A stretch of DNA of 28,705 nucleotides from Campylobacter sp. RM16189 (GTDB lineage Bacteria > Campylobacterota > Campylobacteria > Campylobacterales > Campylobacteraceae): the NCBI RefSeq assembly GCF_012978815.1, contig NZ_LIWR01000010.1:1-28705 (forward strand), read 5' to 3'. Within the stretch, counting starts at the first letter, position 1; each line of letters begins with the position of its first letter. The notes beneath the pieces were generated by a model that did no database searches, had not been told where the DNA came from, and saw only the letters and a list, made by a program, of their open reading frames with translations. The position numbers and the translations under genes are program-made. Positions 1-7,011 of the stretch are shown here, in pieces.

Positions 1-165
1 CTCATCCATTTCGGCTTCCAACACACGCTCATAGAACCTACTCGTAAGCTGTCTCAAAAGCCTATCACTGCCGATAAGTTCTTCTTTTGTCATTCCATGA
101 AAATCGAGTTGGTCAAGCATCAAATCGATTACATCTTTTTCTTTGTTCTTTCTTTCGGCTGTCAT
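1..165 (-). CDS. IS256-family transposase, N-terminal part
   Basis: Partial gene: 55 codons are visible, starting at ATG 165 with an AGGAGA ribosome binding site six bases upstream, and the frame stays open to the window edge. The residues LLRQLTSRFYERVLEAEMDE match the conserved N-terminal signature of IS256-family (Mutator-like, DDE) transposases, which usually reads as 'L(L/K)QLTK..LE.AL.AEM'. Family members are about 400 aa, so roughly 85 percent is outside the window. The catalytic DDE residues cannot be checked here. Whether the copy is intact is unknown. Confidence 0.8.
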   Translation of the reverse strand, partial: MTAERKNKEKDVIDLMLDQLDFHGMTKEELIGSDRLLRQLTSRFYERVLEAEMDE

Positions 166-226
166 AATATTTCTCCTAGTATATCATTTTTCAGCCATTT
201 ACACAATTTATTTTATAGGGCCTATC
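1..226 (-). mobile_element. IS256-family insertion sequence, one end only (cut by window edge)
   Basis: This is the 5' end of an insertion sequence read on the minus strand. It holds the transposase start (165 down to 1) and about 60 bp of terminal DNA. On the minus strand the outer end begins near 226 with GATAGGCCCTATAAAAT and then TTGTGTAAATGG, which resembles the GATA...GTGTAAA termini of IS256-family elements. The exact boundary is uncertain because the other end and the target duplication lie outside the window. It sits just beyond the 3' end of the broken relaxase gene of element A. Confidence 0.6.
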
Positions 227-371
227 TAACCATATTTAGTAATTATCTTTTATATTAATCTATTTAATATCAAAAATTTCTTTATTATAAAATATCAAAC
301 ACACTTTTCTTATTTGCTTAAATTTTTCTATATTTTTCTACTAATAGCCCTATTTATTTTGTTATTGAATC

Positions 372-2009
372 TTATAAACTCATTTCATATTGCCTATTTG
401 TAATCTTTGTCTGTACTTCACTAGCAACTTCAGGCAATTCATTCTGTAAAAAGTCTTTTATAACAGGTATCTTTTTTATGATGTTTGAAAAGAAATTGAT
501 TGCCTTGGTTTTAAAATACTTTAAAGCATTTAGTTCTTCACTTTGAGAGACAATAATTTTATTCAAGCTTTCTTTTTCATCATTTAATTTGTTGTTTTGT
601 TGAGAAAGTTCTAAATTCCTATCCTTGTAGACTACAAGCTCACGCTCTAAGTTATCTGCTTGTATTGCTTTTTCCTCGAGTGGCTTTATTTTGTCTTGAA
701 AGTTTTTTATTTCTTGTTCCTTTTGCTCTGATTCTTGCTTGAAACACATTGCTTCTGCTCTAGCCATTGCAGTTTCGCCTTTAATTTCCTTATTTTCTTT
801 TGTTAAAACGTCTATTTGTTTGAATTTTTCCCTAATCTCATCTGTACTACCAAATTCTTCCTCGCTTGTTTTTATTATGCTCTCTAAATTTTATATTTTT
901 TGCTTTTGATCATTAATTATGTTATCTTGATTAAGTAAATTTGCATTTTCTTGAGTAAGTTTATTATTTGTAGCTTTTAGCTTATCATTAATTTCTAACA
1001 AATCTTTATTTTCTTGAAGTATTTCACTATTTTTTAAAAGCTGGGCGGTTAATTCATTTATCTGCTCTTTTAACTCGACTTCTGAAACAATATAGATTCT
1101 GTCTTGAAAAATTTGTAATACTTGTTTTCTTAAAGAGCCGATTAACTTGCCATATTCGCTCGGATCTAGTTCGTAATACTCGTCCCCAAAAAGATGCTTA
1201 TCCTTTGTAATAAATTTCGATATGGTTTGATTAATTAAATTCGATATTTGCTTGTGTAATTCTTGTTCGCTTTTGAACTCCAATTCAGCCTGATGCATCT
1301 GTTTAAGGTTTTTATGAACACTCTTGCTGCCCTTAACACCCCTGACTGCTATTTGACTAAAAGCATCAGCAGCCATATCTTGAAGTGATGAGCCAAACTG
1401 TTGCATCTCTTTTCTATTACGTCTTATACATGCATGTTTATTGTGGTCATAGTTTGTAAAAATAATCTGATAATGCTTAACCTTCTCATCATTATGCTCG
1501 GCTACAGAAATACACTCAACTCCATATTTTAGACAGTACGCATTAACAAATCTTTGAGCTTGATTTTTTAAATCAAGACTATTTATCAAATTAACCTCTT
1601 GATCGTTTAACCCCTCCTTAGAATTCTTTGGCCTAGTTGTTCCGAAAGTGATTAAAATTTCAGTAAAAGGAGTCATTTTTTTCTGCCATGACTTTTTCTT
1701 AACTTTACCATTCTTGTCTGTTGTTGTTTGGATCTCATAATCTTTTTTAAAGGAATTCATCTTGTTATTGATCATATCCATTATCTCGCTACTTTGAAAA
1801 CTATAACTAGAAGCATCAAACAAGGAGCCATATGGATTTTGAATAAAATATTTATTAGACCCTGACTTTCTGCGCAAATATTTAATACGTTTAGTCTGTT
1901 CTAGCTCCCGTAGATTATGAGCAAGTCTACCTATGGCTTTATCCGGAGTTAAATTCTCTGAGAGGGCAGATACTACTATCTCGTATCCATTAATTTTTAT
2001 AGGACTCAT
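372..2009 (-). pseudogene. Mob/Pre-like relaxase of element A, interrupted by in-frame TAA
   Basis: Probable mobilization relaxase (MOBV, plasmid recombination type), which would nick the transfer origin. The upstream open part (2009-891, 372 aa) has a conserved central block around residues 122-191, including H182-x-D-E185-x3-H189. This resembles the metal-binding HxDE...H motif of the MobV family. The tail is coiled coil. A TAA at 893-891 stops the frame, but the same frame then stays open without a stop to 372: 40 codons to an ATG at 767, then 131 more residues of similar coiled coil (repeated L, E, N, Q). The original product was therefore probably about 545 aa with a long C-terminal coiled coil. 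The start overlaps no strong ribosome site and is probably coupled to the HTH gene that ends at 2016. The N-terminal part could still make a functional truncated relaxase. Confidence 0.6.
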
Positions 2010-2015
2010 CTAGAG

Positions 2016-2282
2016 CTACTGTCCGCTGATCTTAATTCTTTTTTGAAATATATAAGCAGCTATATCTGTTATCGAAAAAGCTATACGAGAATTTTTTGCA
2101 TCACCCATCTTTATATAGCGTGGTATATCTCTACCCTGAGATATACGCAAATCCAATGTTGAGACTCCTATACCAAGTAGCTTTGCAGTCTGCTCTCTAT
2201 TTAGCATCACCCTACCAGCAAATTGAGACTTTATACAATCAAGAAGCTGTTTATAATCTTGATTATCATAGAAATTATTCAT
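2016..2282 (-). CDS. AlpA/excisionase-like HTH protein of element A
   Basis: Small 88-aa DNA-binding protein. The ATG at 2282 is preferred to an upstream TTG at 2288 because AAGGA lies seven bases before it. The central LLGIGVSTLDLRISQGRDIP followed by IKMGDAKNSRIAF is a MerR/AlpA-like winged-helix pattern of the kind found in excisionases and phage regulators. It is a clear paralogue of the gene at 27407-27658 on element B: both share LGIGVSTLDLRI, GR, P, Y, K, GDAKNSRI and F in the same order. It lies directly upstream of the relaxase gene, as its paralogue lies upstream of mobC. A role in excision or in control of the mobilization operon is inferred from position and family. Confidence 0.7.
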   Translation of the reverse strand: MNNFYDNQDYKQLLDCIKSQFAGRVMLNREQTAKLLGIGVSTLDLRISQGRDIPRYIKMGDAKNSRIAFSITDIAAYIFQKRIKISGQ

Positions 2283-2288
2283 TTTCAA

Positions 2289-2661
2289 GTCCTTTTTAAT
2301 TTATTTTCTATATTAATTATACTGATCATGCATTTTTATTTTGAAAAAATAGACTTTTTGAGAAAATTTTTCATACTTTGTTGTAGTTTGGATTATATTA
2401 GTGTATTTTAGAGTGCAATATTTTTTTATTATCTATAGTAGCATTAATAAGCAAGAAGGATGCTGAAGTATTAGGAAGCCTTTTATAAAATACATTCTAT
2501 TTTAAAAATTAAATTATTCTACAAGAATATTATCGAATATCAAAAAATACTATTGAATACTCAAATAATTGTATATCCAAAGAAATATATGCAGAAAAAT
2601 TAAATATAGCATTCTGGAAAATATTAAAACACTATATAACAATTTAGAATCTTAAAAATTT
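2289..2661. other. Non-coding AT-rich stretch at the right end of element A
   Basis: Very AT-rich DNA between the excisionase-like gene and the repeats of the junction. I see no convincing gene. A short frame of about 40 codons ending near 2646 lacks a start codon and a ribosome binding site. The equivalent position on element B is 27659-27983. Confidence 0.4.
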
Positions 2662-2663
2662 TC

Positions 2664-2685
2664 GGGAACAAATAGGGAACAAATT
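2664..2685 (+). repeat. Pair of 11-bp direct repeats, right end of element A (arm-site candidate)
   Basis: Two tandem units, GGGAACAAATA then GGGAACAAATT, lie four bases left of the 87-bp junction repeat. Element B carries a different pair (AGGGGAAATAA, AGGGGAAAAAT) at exactly the same place relative to its own right junction. The one-helical-turn period is typical of arm-type integrase or excisionase binding sites. That role is inferred. Confidence 0.55.
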
Positions 2686-2689
2686 TGAC

Positions 2690-2776
2690 AAAACCAAGAA
2701 ACCTTAAAGCTTAAGAAATATCGGTAGAATAGGGGGTTTTAAAAGGGTTTTTATAAGGAAATGGCTCCGGATGCTG
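2690..2776. repeat. 87-bp attachment-site repeat, left junction (element A / element B)
   Basis: Direct repeat of 28015-28101, 87 bp with a single mismatch (T at 2766, C at 28091). It marks the left boundary of element B, with the integrase gene just inside. The minus strand of 2776-2762 reads CAGCATCCGGAGCCA. This has the layout of a tRNA 3' end: last T-stem bases, seven acceptor bases ATCCGGA, discriminator G and CCA. Tyrosine-recombinase islands commonly use tRNA 3' ends. The 71 bp to the left of that part probably belong to the conserved right ends of elements A and B rather than to the crossover core. Confidence 0.8.
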
Positions 2777-2967
2777 GATTTGTATAATATCATTTCTTAA
2801 AGTATTTTATATGCCCCTAAAATACCACATAATACCCTATAATAGGCACTTTAATTGATTAAGCTTACTCTAAGCTATCCTAGAATATCATGCATTTTTA
2901 CAAAAACAAAGGGGAAATAAAGGGGAAAAATGCTCCGCCACTTTTTAAGCAAAAGGAGAAACCTTAA
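2777..2967. other. Left end of element B, non-coding, integrase leader
   Basis: No gene. It contains three loose 10-11 bp repeats (AATACCACAT, AATACCCTAT, AATAGGCACT at about 2820-2851), then the 28-bp end repeat, then AAGGAG upstream of the integrase ATG. The stretch AGGCACTTT...AAGCTTACT around 2843-2872 resembles AGCCACTTTAAGCTTACT just right of the other junction (near 28135), suggesting that the DNA there is the left end of a related element. Confidence 0.4.
2904..2931 (+). repeat. 28-bp end repeat of element B, left copy (two 11-bp units)
   Basis: Identical to 27984-28011 and in the same orientation. It holds AGGGGAAATAA (2910-2920) followed by AGGGGAAAAAT (2921-2931). Present only near the two ends of element B, it is a good candidate for arm-type binding sites of its own integrase. 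Confidence 0.65.
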
Positions 2968-4113
2968 ATGGCACTCATATCTTATAATAAATTTGCAAAT
3001 ACAAACAAATATCCTGGAGTAAGAATATATGTTCTTGATAATAATGATATAGTATTTTACATAAGAATTGATGGCAAAGATATAAAAGTAGGCTCAAAAT
3101 CAGAAGGCGTAAACGTAACCTACGCCTACAACAAAAAGAAGGAGTATGATACCAAAAAGAGAAACGGCGAACTGCCAGATAGCATAGCCAAAAAACAGCT
3201 TGCTAAAGGCGGTTTAAAATTTGATGATATAGCAAAAGCATTTTTTGATTATAAACTCGAACAAACGCCAGATAAAACGGAAAACATTAAGGAGCAAATC
3301 TGCATGTACGAGCAGTATCATAAAAGTAAATTCGGAAGTATCACTACTAGCTTGATAAGCTCCGAGATGATACAAGAGCATTTTAAAAACATAAAGGAAA
3401 CAGTGTCTAGTAGAACCGGTCGCAAGCTATCACAGTCGCGTACAAACGCTATCATGGGTATAATAAGAACGATTTTTAACTACGCTATAAAACAAAAACT
3501 TATATCTCATCTTAGTCCATTTGATATAGAGATCAAAAAACCAGATAATAAAAGAGAGAGGTTTTTAGAGCTTATAGAGATAGATTTGCTTCGTAAAGAA
3601 ATAGCCAAGAAAAACGATTTTGCATTAGAGCTATTTATAGAGCTTGCACTATGTACGGGAGCTAGGCTTGACGGTATATTAAACATAAAGAAAAAAGATA
3701 TATCGCTTTCAAATATGAGCGTAAACATAACCGACTTTAAAAGCAAAAATCCAGAGAATAAAAGATATACGGGATTTTTAAGCGATGAGGCATTGGTGTT
3801 GATAAATAAAATTTACACGACAATTTCGCCAAATGATGCTCTTGTCGATAAACCCTACGCCACCCTCCAAAACGTTTTGCAGCATCTATTAAACAAACTC
3901 TTTAATGACGGCCTTGCGCCGGAGGACAGCGCAAATAGAGTCGTAATACATACGTTAAGGCACACGTTTGCCTCTCATCTAGCCATAGCCGGCACTCCGA
4001 TACTTACAATAAAGAAACTAATGAATCATTCGGATATAAACCACACTCTTAGATATGCTAAGCTGATGCCAGATAGCGGTAAAGAGATGGTGAAGAAACT
4101 ATATAAAGTATAA
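2968..4113 (+). CDS. int: Tyrosine-type site-specific integrase
   Basis: Integrase of 381 aa that should catalyse integration and excision of element B at the flanking repeats. The N-terminal part (about 1-90) resembles an arm-binding domain, residues about 75-175 the SAM-like core-binding domain, and about 195-381 the catalytic domain. The visible catalytic set is R233 in GAR, H328 and R331 in HTLRHT, H354 in MNHSD and the nucleophile Y363 in LRYAKL, a complete R-K-H-R-H-Y-type set apart from the lysine, which I cannot place with certainty. The length is normal for tRNA-associated island integrases. AAGGAG precedes the ATG by about ten bases. It reads inward from the left junction, 190 bp from the repeat. 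Confidence 0.92.
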   Translation: MALISYNKFANTNKYPGVRIYVLDNNDIVFYIRIDGKDIKVGSKSEGVNVTYAYNKKKEYDTKKRNGELPDSIAKKQLAKGGLKFDDIAKAFFDYKLEQTPDKTENIKEQICMYEQYHKSKFGSITTSLISSEMIQEHFKNIKETVSSRTGRKLSQSRTNAIMGIIRTIFNYAIKQKLISHLSPFDIEIKKPDNKRERFLELIEIDLLRKEIAKKNDFALELFIELALCTGARLDGILNIKKKDISLSNMSVNITDFKSKNPENKRYTGFLSDEALVLINKIYTTISPNDALVDKPYATLQNVLQHLLNKLFNDGLAPEDSANRVVIHTLRHTFASHLAIAGTPILTIKKLMNHSDINHTLRYAKLMPDSGKEMVKKLYKV

Positions 4114-4239
4114 TTTTGTAGAAAAAGTTGTATAATCCAATAATTATTAGATAGATTGAGATGTTCGATTTTGTCGCTTACCATTTATAAAAATAAAACC
4201 ATAAATTTAAATCGTATATATTATATATAGGCAAACACA

Positions 4240-5322
4240 ATGACCCAAAAAAGAGAATTTATACCCAAAGAGCTTCCACTAGATTTTAAGCCAACCGAGC
4301 AAATTTATAAGGCGCTAAATAGAGCCTCAAGAAAACTAGGCGAGCTAAACGGTTTTATAAAAACCATTCCAAACCATGACATTTTAATAAATTCTCTCGT
4401 ACTGCAAGAGGCAAAAGATTCAAGCGCGATCGAAAACATTATCACTACGCACGATGAGCTATTTTTAGCGCAAATAGACGAAACCAAGATAGCACAAAGC
4501 GCAAAAGAGGTTATAAACTACGAAATAGCCTTAAAAAAGGGCTATTCGCTTATAAAAAAAGATAATCTATTCTTAACTCGTCATATACTAGAGATTCAAA
4601 AACGATTGCAGCGCAATAATGCAGGCTTTCGCACCCAAAGCGGAACTATGCTTAAAAATCCTACCACAGGCGAGATAAAGCATATACCGCCGCAACATAT
4701 AGATGACATAAATAAATTAATGGTAAATTTAGAAAAGTATATGAACGATGACTTAGATGAGCTTGATCCACTAATTAGACTAGCGGTGATCCACTATCAG
4801 TTTGAAACCATACATCCGTTTTATGACGGAAACGGCAGAACCGGACGCATCATAAACGTCTTATATCTAACGCACAAAAAGCTACTTGATCTGCCGATTT
4901 TATATCTGAGTGCCTATATCATAAAAAACAAATCCAGATACTACGAGCTTTTGGAAAATGTAAGCAAAAACGGCGAGTGGAGCGAATGGATAGAATATAT
5001 GCTAAACGGCATAGAGCGCACCGCAGAGGCATCCGTCACGCTCATAAAAGAGATAGACGATGCCATAATGGAATTTAGCAAACTCTTGCAGGAAAAAGAG
5101 CGAGGTGTATATAGCAAAGATTTTGTGGAGTTGCTTTTTTCATACCCGTATACAAAAATAGAATCGGTCGAGAAAAAACTAAATATCTCTAGACAAACAG
5201 CTTCTAAATATCTTAAAATTTGCGAAAAACTAGGAGCATTTAGGTGCGTAAAGCTCGGTCGTATAAATTACTTTGTAAATTTAAGACTATTTGAAATTCT
5301 AAAGCGAGGCTTAATTTTATAG
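4240..5322 (+). CDS. Class II Fic protein (predicted AMP-transferase) with C-terminal winged helix
   Basis: Fic-domain enzyme of 360 aa, predicted to transfer AMP (or another nucleotide part) to a protein hydroxyl. The catalytic motif HPFYDGNGRTGR is complete, with H192, D196, N198, R200 and R203. An N-terminal inhibitory helix is also present: S61-SAI-E65-N66 matches the (S/T)xxxE(G/N) motif, which makes it class II, with the autoinhibitory glutamate in the same chain. The last 80 residues contain SRQTASKYLKICEKLGAF, a winged-helix element as in many stand-alone Fic proteins. It stands alone, 126 bp after the integrase, with no antitoxin gene and no recognisable palindromic operator. The target is unknown. 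The ribosome binding site is weak. Confidence 0.9.
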   Translation: MTQKREFIPKELPLDFKPTEQIYKALNRASRKLGELNGFIKTIPNHDILINSLVLQEAKDSSAIENIITTHDELFLAQIDETKIAQSAKEVINYEIALKKGYSLIKKDNLFLTRHILEIQKRLQRNNAGFRTQSGTMLKNPTTGEIKHIPPQHIDDINKLMVNLEKYMNDDLDELDPLIRLAVIHYQFETIHPFYDGNGRTGRIINVLYLTHKKLLDLPILYLSAYIIKNKSRYYELLENVSKNGEWSEWIEYMLNGIERTAEASVTLIKEIDDAIMEFSKLLQEKERGVYSKDFVELLFSYPYTKIESVEKKLNISRQTASKYLKICEKLGAFRCVKLGRINYFVNLRLFEILKRGLIL

Positions 5323-5340
5323 CTTGCTAATGGCTGGCAA

Positions 5341-5690
5341 CTTATAAAATTTGTTAATGTTTTTAACATATTGGCGATAACTTGTTAAAAATATTGAAAA
5401 TTTTTAACATATTAAGATATCGTCAAATTATGGCAACAAAACCACACAAAGTTCTTTTGTGGTCACAAAATGGTCTTGCGCCATATATTTTTAAATTATC
5501 TTAAGCATATCAATAAATGACAAAAAGAATGAGCTACAACCAGCTTGCAATTTACACATATATATGGTAGCTGCTATAAAAAACATTTCTATTTTACCGG
5601 GGCGAGGATACTTTTTGTCTGACAAGTCAGACAAAAATATCACTCGTTAGGGAGTTGCCCTTAAGACCCCTTCTCTTGTACACATAAACA
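5341..5690. other. Non-coding region packed with inverted repeats; candidate transfer or replication origin
   Basis: Between the Fic gene and 5901 there is no gene, but there are several hairpins. They are TGTTAA/TTAACA (5352-5368), a ten-bp stem TGTTAAAAAT/ATTTTTAACA with a seven-base loop (5383-5409), ACCACA/TGTGGT (5441-5463), and a perfect 12-bp stem TTTTTGTCTGAC/GTCAGACAAAAA with a two-base centre (5612-5637). The last is followed by GTTAGGGAGTTGCCCTTAAG at 5646-5665. A hairpin followed by GCCCTTA recalls the nick regions of IncQ/pIP501-like transfer origins, so oriT is the leading guess. It does not match the expected nick sequence of the ColE1-type relaxase encoded here, so the role is open. 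Confidence 0.35.
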
Positions 5691-5839
5691 TTTTAAATGA
5701 AGTAATAATCAATATAAAATATAAATATTCTGATCAATAATGCTAATATATGTTAAAGTATGTTTTTTGTTATGTCAAATTATACTTAACCATGCTTTTA
5801 GAAGCAAAAAATACAGATTTTATTAAATTGGAATAAACA

Positions 5840-5872
5840 AGACATAATTCCTTCTACTTTTTAATGTATAAT
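5840..5872 (+). promoter_or_regulatory. Promoter of 5901 with a weak regulon operator
   Basis: AGACA-TAATTC-CTTCT at 5840-5855 matches the left half of the island palindrome fully and the right half at three of five positions. The -10 box TATAAT is at 5867-5872, leaving the same 11-nt gap as at the strong sites. The geometry supports it; the sequence alone would not. Confidence 0.4.
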
Positions 5873-5900
5873 TTTCTTAATTTTAAAGAAGGAATAAAAC

Positions 5901-6356
5901 ATGGCTGTTGCGCTACCTACCGTTGAGGATTTTATAATTAAAAGAGGCAAGGAGTTTGGATTTTGGATTGTTTTCCATACAAGATATAATGATATATGTG
6001 CGTTTAAAAAAGAGATTGTATGCGACAATCCATTTGATAATACGAATGAAAAATATATAGATACAAAAGCAAGAGAAAAGTTTTTGAACTTCATGAAGGA
6101 AAATTTTCCTAATACTAAATTGACAGAGGTATTTGATCTTGTATCTCCTGGCATGCTTGTATATCCTTATCTAGGGAGTATTGGCGTAGATTGCGATGAA
6201 GGCGATGAAGTATTTAATGCCTTAAGCAAAATGTATGGCAATCCTTTTGAAGATGCTATTACAAACAACGCAGTTTTTTGGGTAATGAGACTAGAGGATG
6301 CGATAAGGTCAGATAAAGAGAGAAGAGAATTCATAGAAGCAGAGTTTGGTGATTGA
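5901..6356 (+). CDS. Hypothetical protein, 151 aa, paired with a metallophosphoesterase
   Basis: Soluble, acidic-ended protein of 151 aa that I do not recognise. No signal peptide or membrane segment is visible. Notable stretches are KRGKEFGFWIVFHTRYND near residues 14-31 and a C-terminal NAVFWVMRLEDAIRSDKERR, which suggests a small alpha/beta fold. AAGGA eight bases upstream supports the ATG. The stop codon lies one base before the ATG of the metallophosphoesterase gene, so the two are almost certainly co-translated and likely act together. The pair has its own -10 box (TATAAT, 5867-5872). Confidence 0.75.
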   Translation: MAVALPTVEDFIIKRGKEFGFWIVFHTRYNDICAFKKEIVCDNPFDNTNEKYIDTKAREKFLNFMKENFPNTKLTEVFDLVSPGMLVYPYLGSIGVDCDEGDEVFNALSKMYGNPFEDAITNNAVFWVMRLEDAIRSDKERREFIEAEFGD

Positions 6357-6357
6357 T

Positions 6358-6936
6358 ATGAAAATTTTTCATGCCAGCGATCTACATTTCAATGTAGAAT
6401 ATTTTAAGCATATATCAGTCCTTGAAGATAAATTTGACATATTTTGTTTTAGCGGGGATTTATTGGATGACCATTCTCCGCTAGCCACTCAGATAGAAAA
6501 AACATCCGACTGGCTTTCAAGTTTTAAAAAACCTGTTTTTGTATGTAGTGGGAACCATGATATAGGTCTAAAAGATGAATGGCTAAAGCAAATAAAAAAT
6601 ATATATAGTGATGATACTATCAAAAATATTAATGGCATTAAATTTGGATGTTCTAAATATCTCGAAGAGGACATTTTAAAATTTGCAGATTGCGACATAC
6701 TGGTAACACATTTGCCTCCGTCTAAGACAAAAACATCTATCTCTAAGAACAATAAAGACTATGGGGATATGGAACTTTATCGTCTAGTAAAACATGGACT
6801 TATGAATGTAAAAATAATTCTTTGCGGTCATATACATGATCCGGTCTCCAGAATAGACACACTAAATAAAGCCACAATCTATAATTCAAGTTCAGATGGA
6901 ACACTAGAGCCTTTTTATCAAGTGATAAACATATAA
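6358..6936 (+). CDS. Metallophosphoesterase (calcineurin-like)
   Basis: Predicted two-metal phosphoesterase of 192 aa. All five family motifs are visible in order: D8-x-H10 (SDLH), G33-D34 (SGDLLD), G65-NHD68, H118 (THLPP) and G157-HIH160. The domain fills the protein, with no extra module. The substrate could be a phosphodiester in nucleic acid or a nucleotide, or a phosphoprotein; small single-domain members are chemically diverse. I use ATG 6358 rather than an upstream TTG at 6346, because 6358 follows the stop of the partner gene by one base. It is followed by a regulon-type promoter for the AAA ATPase. Confidence 0.88.
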   Translation: MKIFHASDLHFNVEYFKHISVLEDKFDIFCFSGDLLDDHSPLATQIEKTSDWLSSFKKPVFVCSGNHDIGLKDEWLKQIKNIYSDDTIKNINGIKFGCSKYLEEDILKFADCDILVTHLPPSKTKTSISKNNKDYGDMELYRLVKHGLMNVKIILCGHIHDPVSRIDTLNKATIYNSSSDGTLEPFYQVINI

Positions 6937-6949
6937 AAACCTTAAAATC

Positions 6950-6982
6950 AGACACCATATTGTCTTAAAAAGTAGATAAAAT
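6950..6982 (+). promoter_or_regulatory. Regulon operator and promoter of the AAA ATPase gene
   Basis: Palindrome AGACA-CCATAT-TGTCT (6950-6965), then 11 nt, then -10 box TAAAAT (6977-6982), then AAAGGA and the ATG at 7012. No -35 box is visible; the palindrome occupies its place. One of five strong copies in the window. Confidence 0.7.
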
Positions 6983-7011
6983 CCTTTTAAAATAAAAAGA
7001 AAGGATAGACT

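Noticed and set aside
2520..2646. Short plus-strand frame of about 40 codons upstream of the left junction
   Set aside because: No start codon with a ribosome site, AT-rich composition and no recognisable motif.
5612..5637. Perfect inverted repeat read as a simple terminator for the Fic gene
   Set aside because: It is about 290 bp after the Fic stop, and other hairpins lie between; origin-type function seems more likely, though termination is not excluded.
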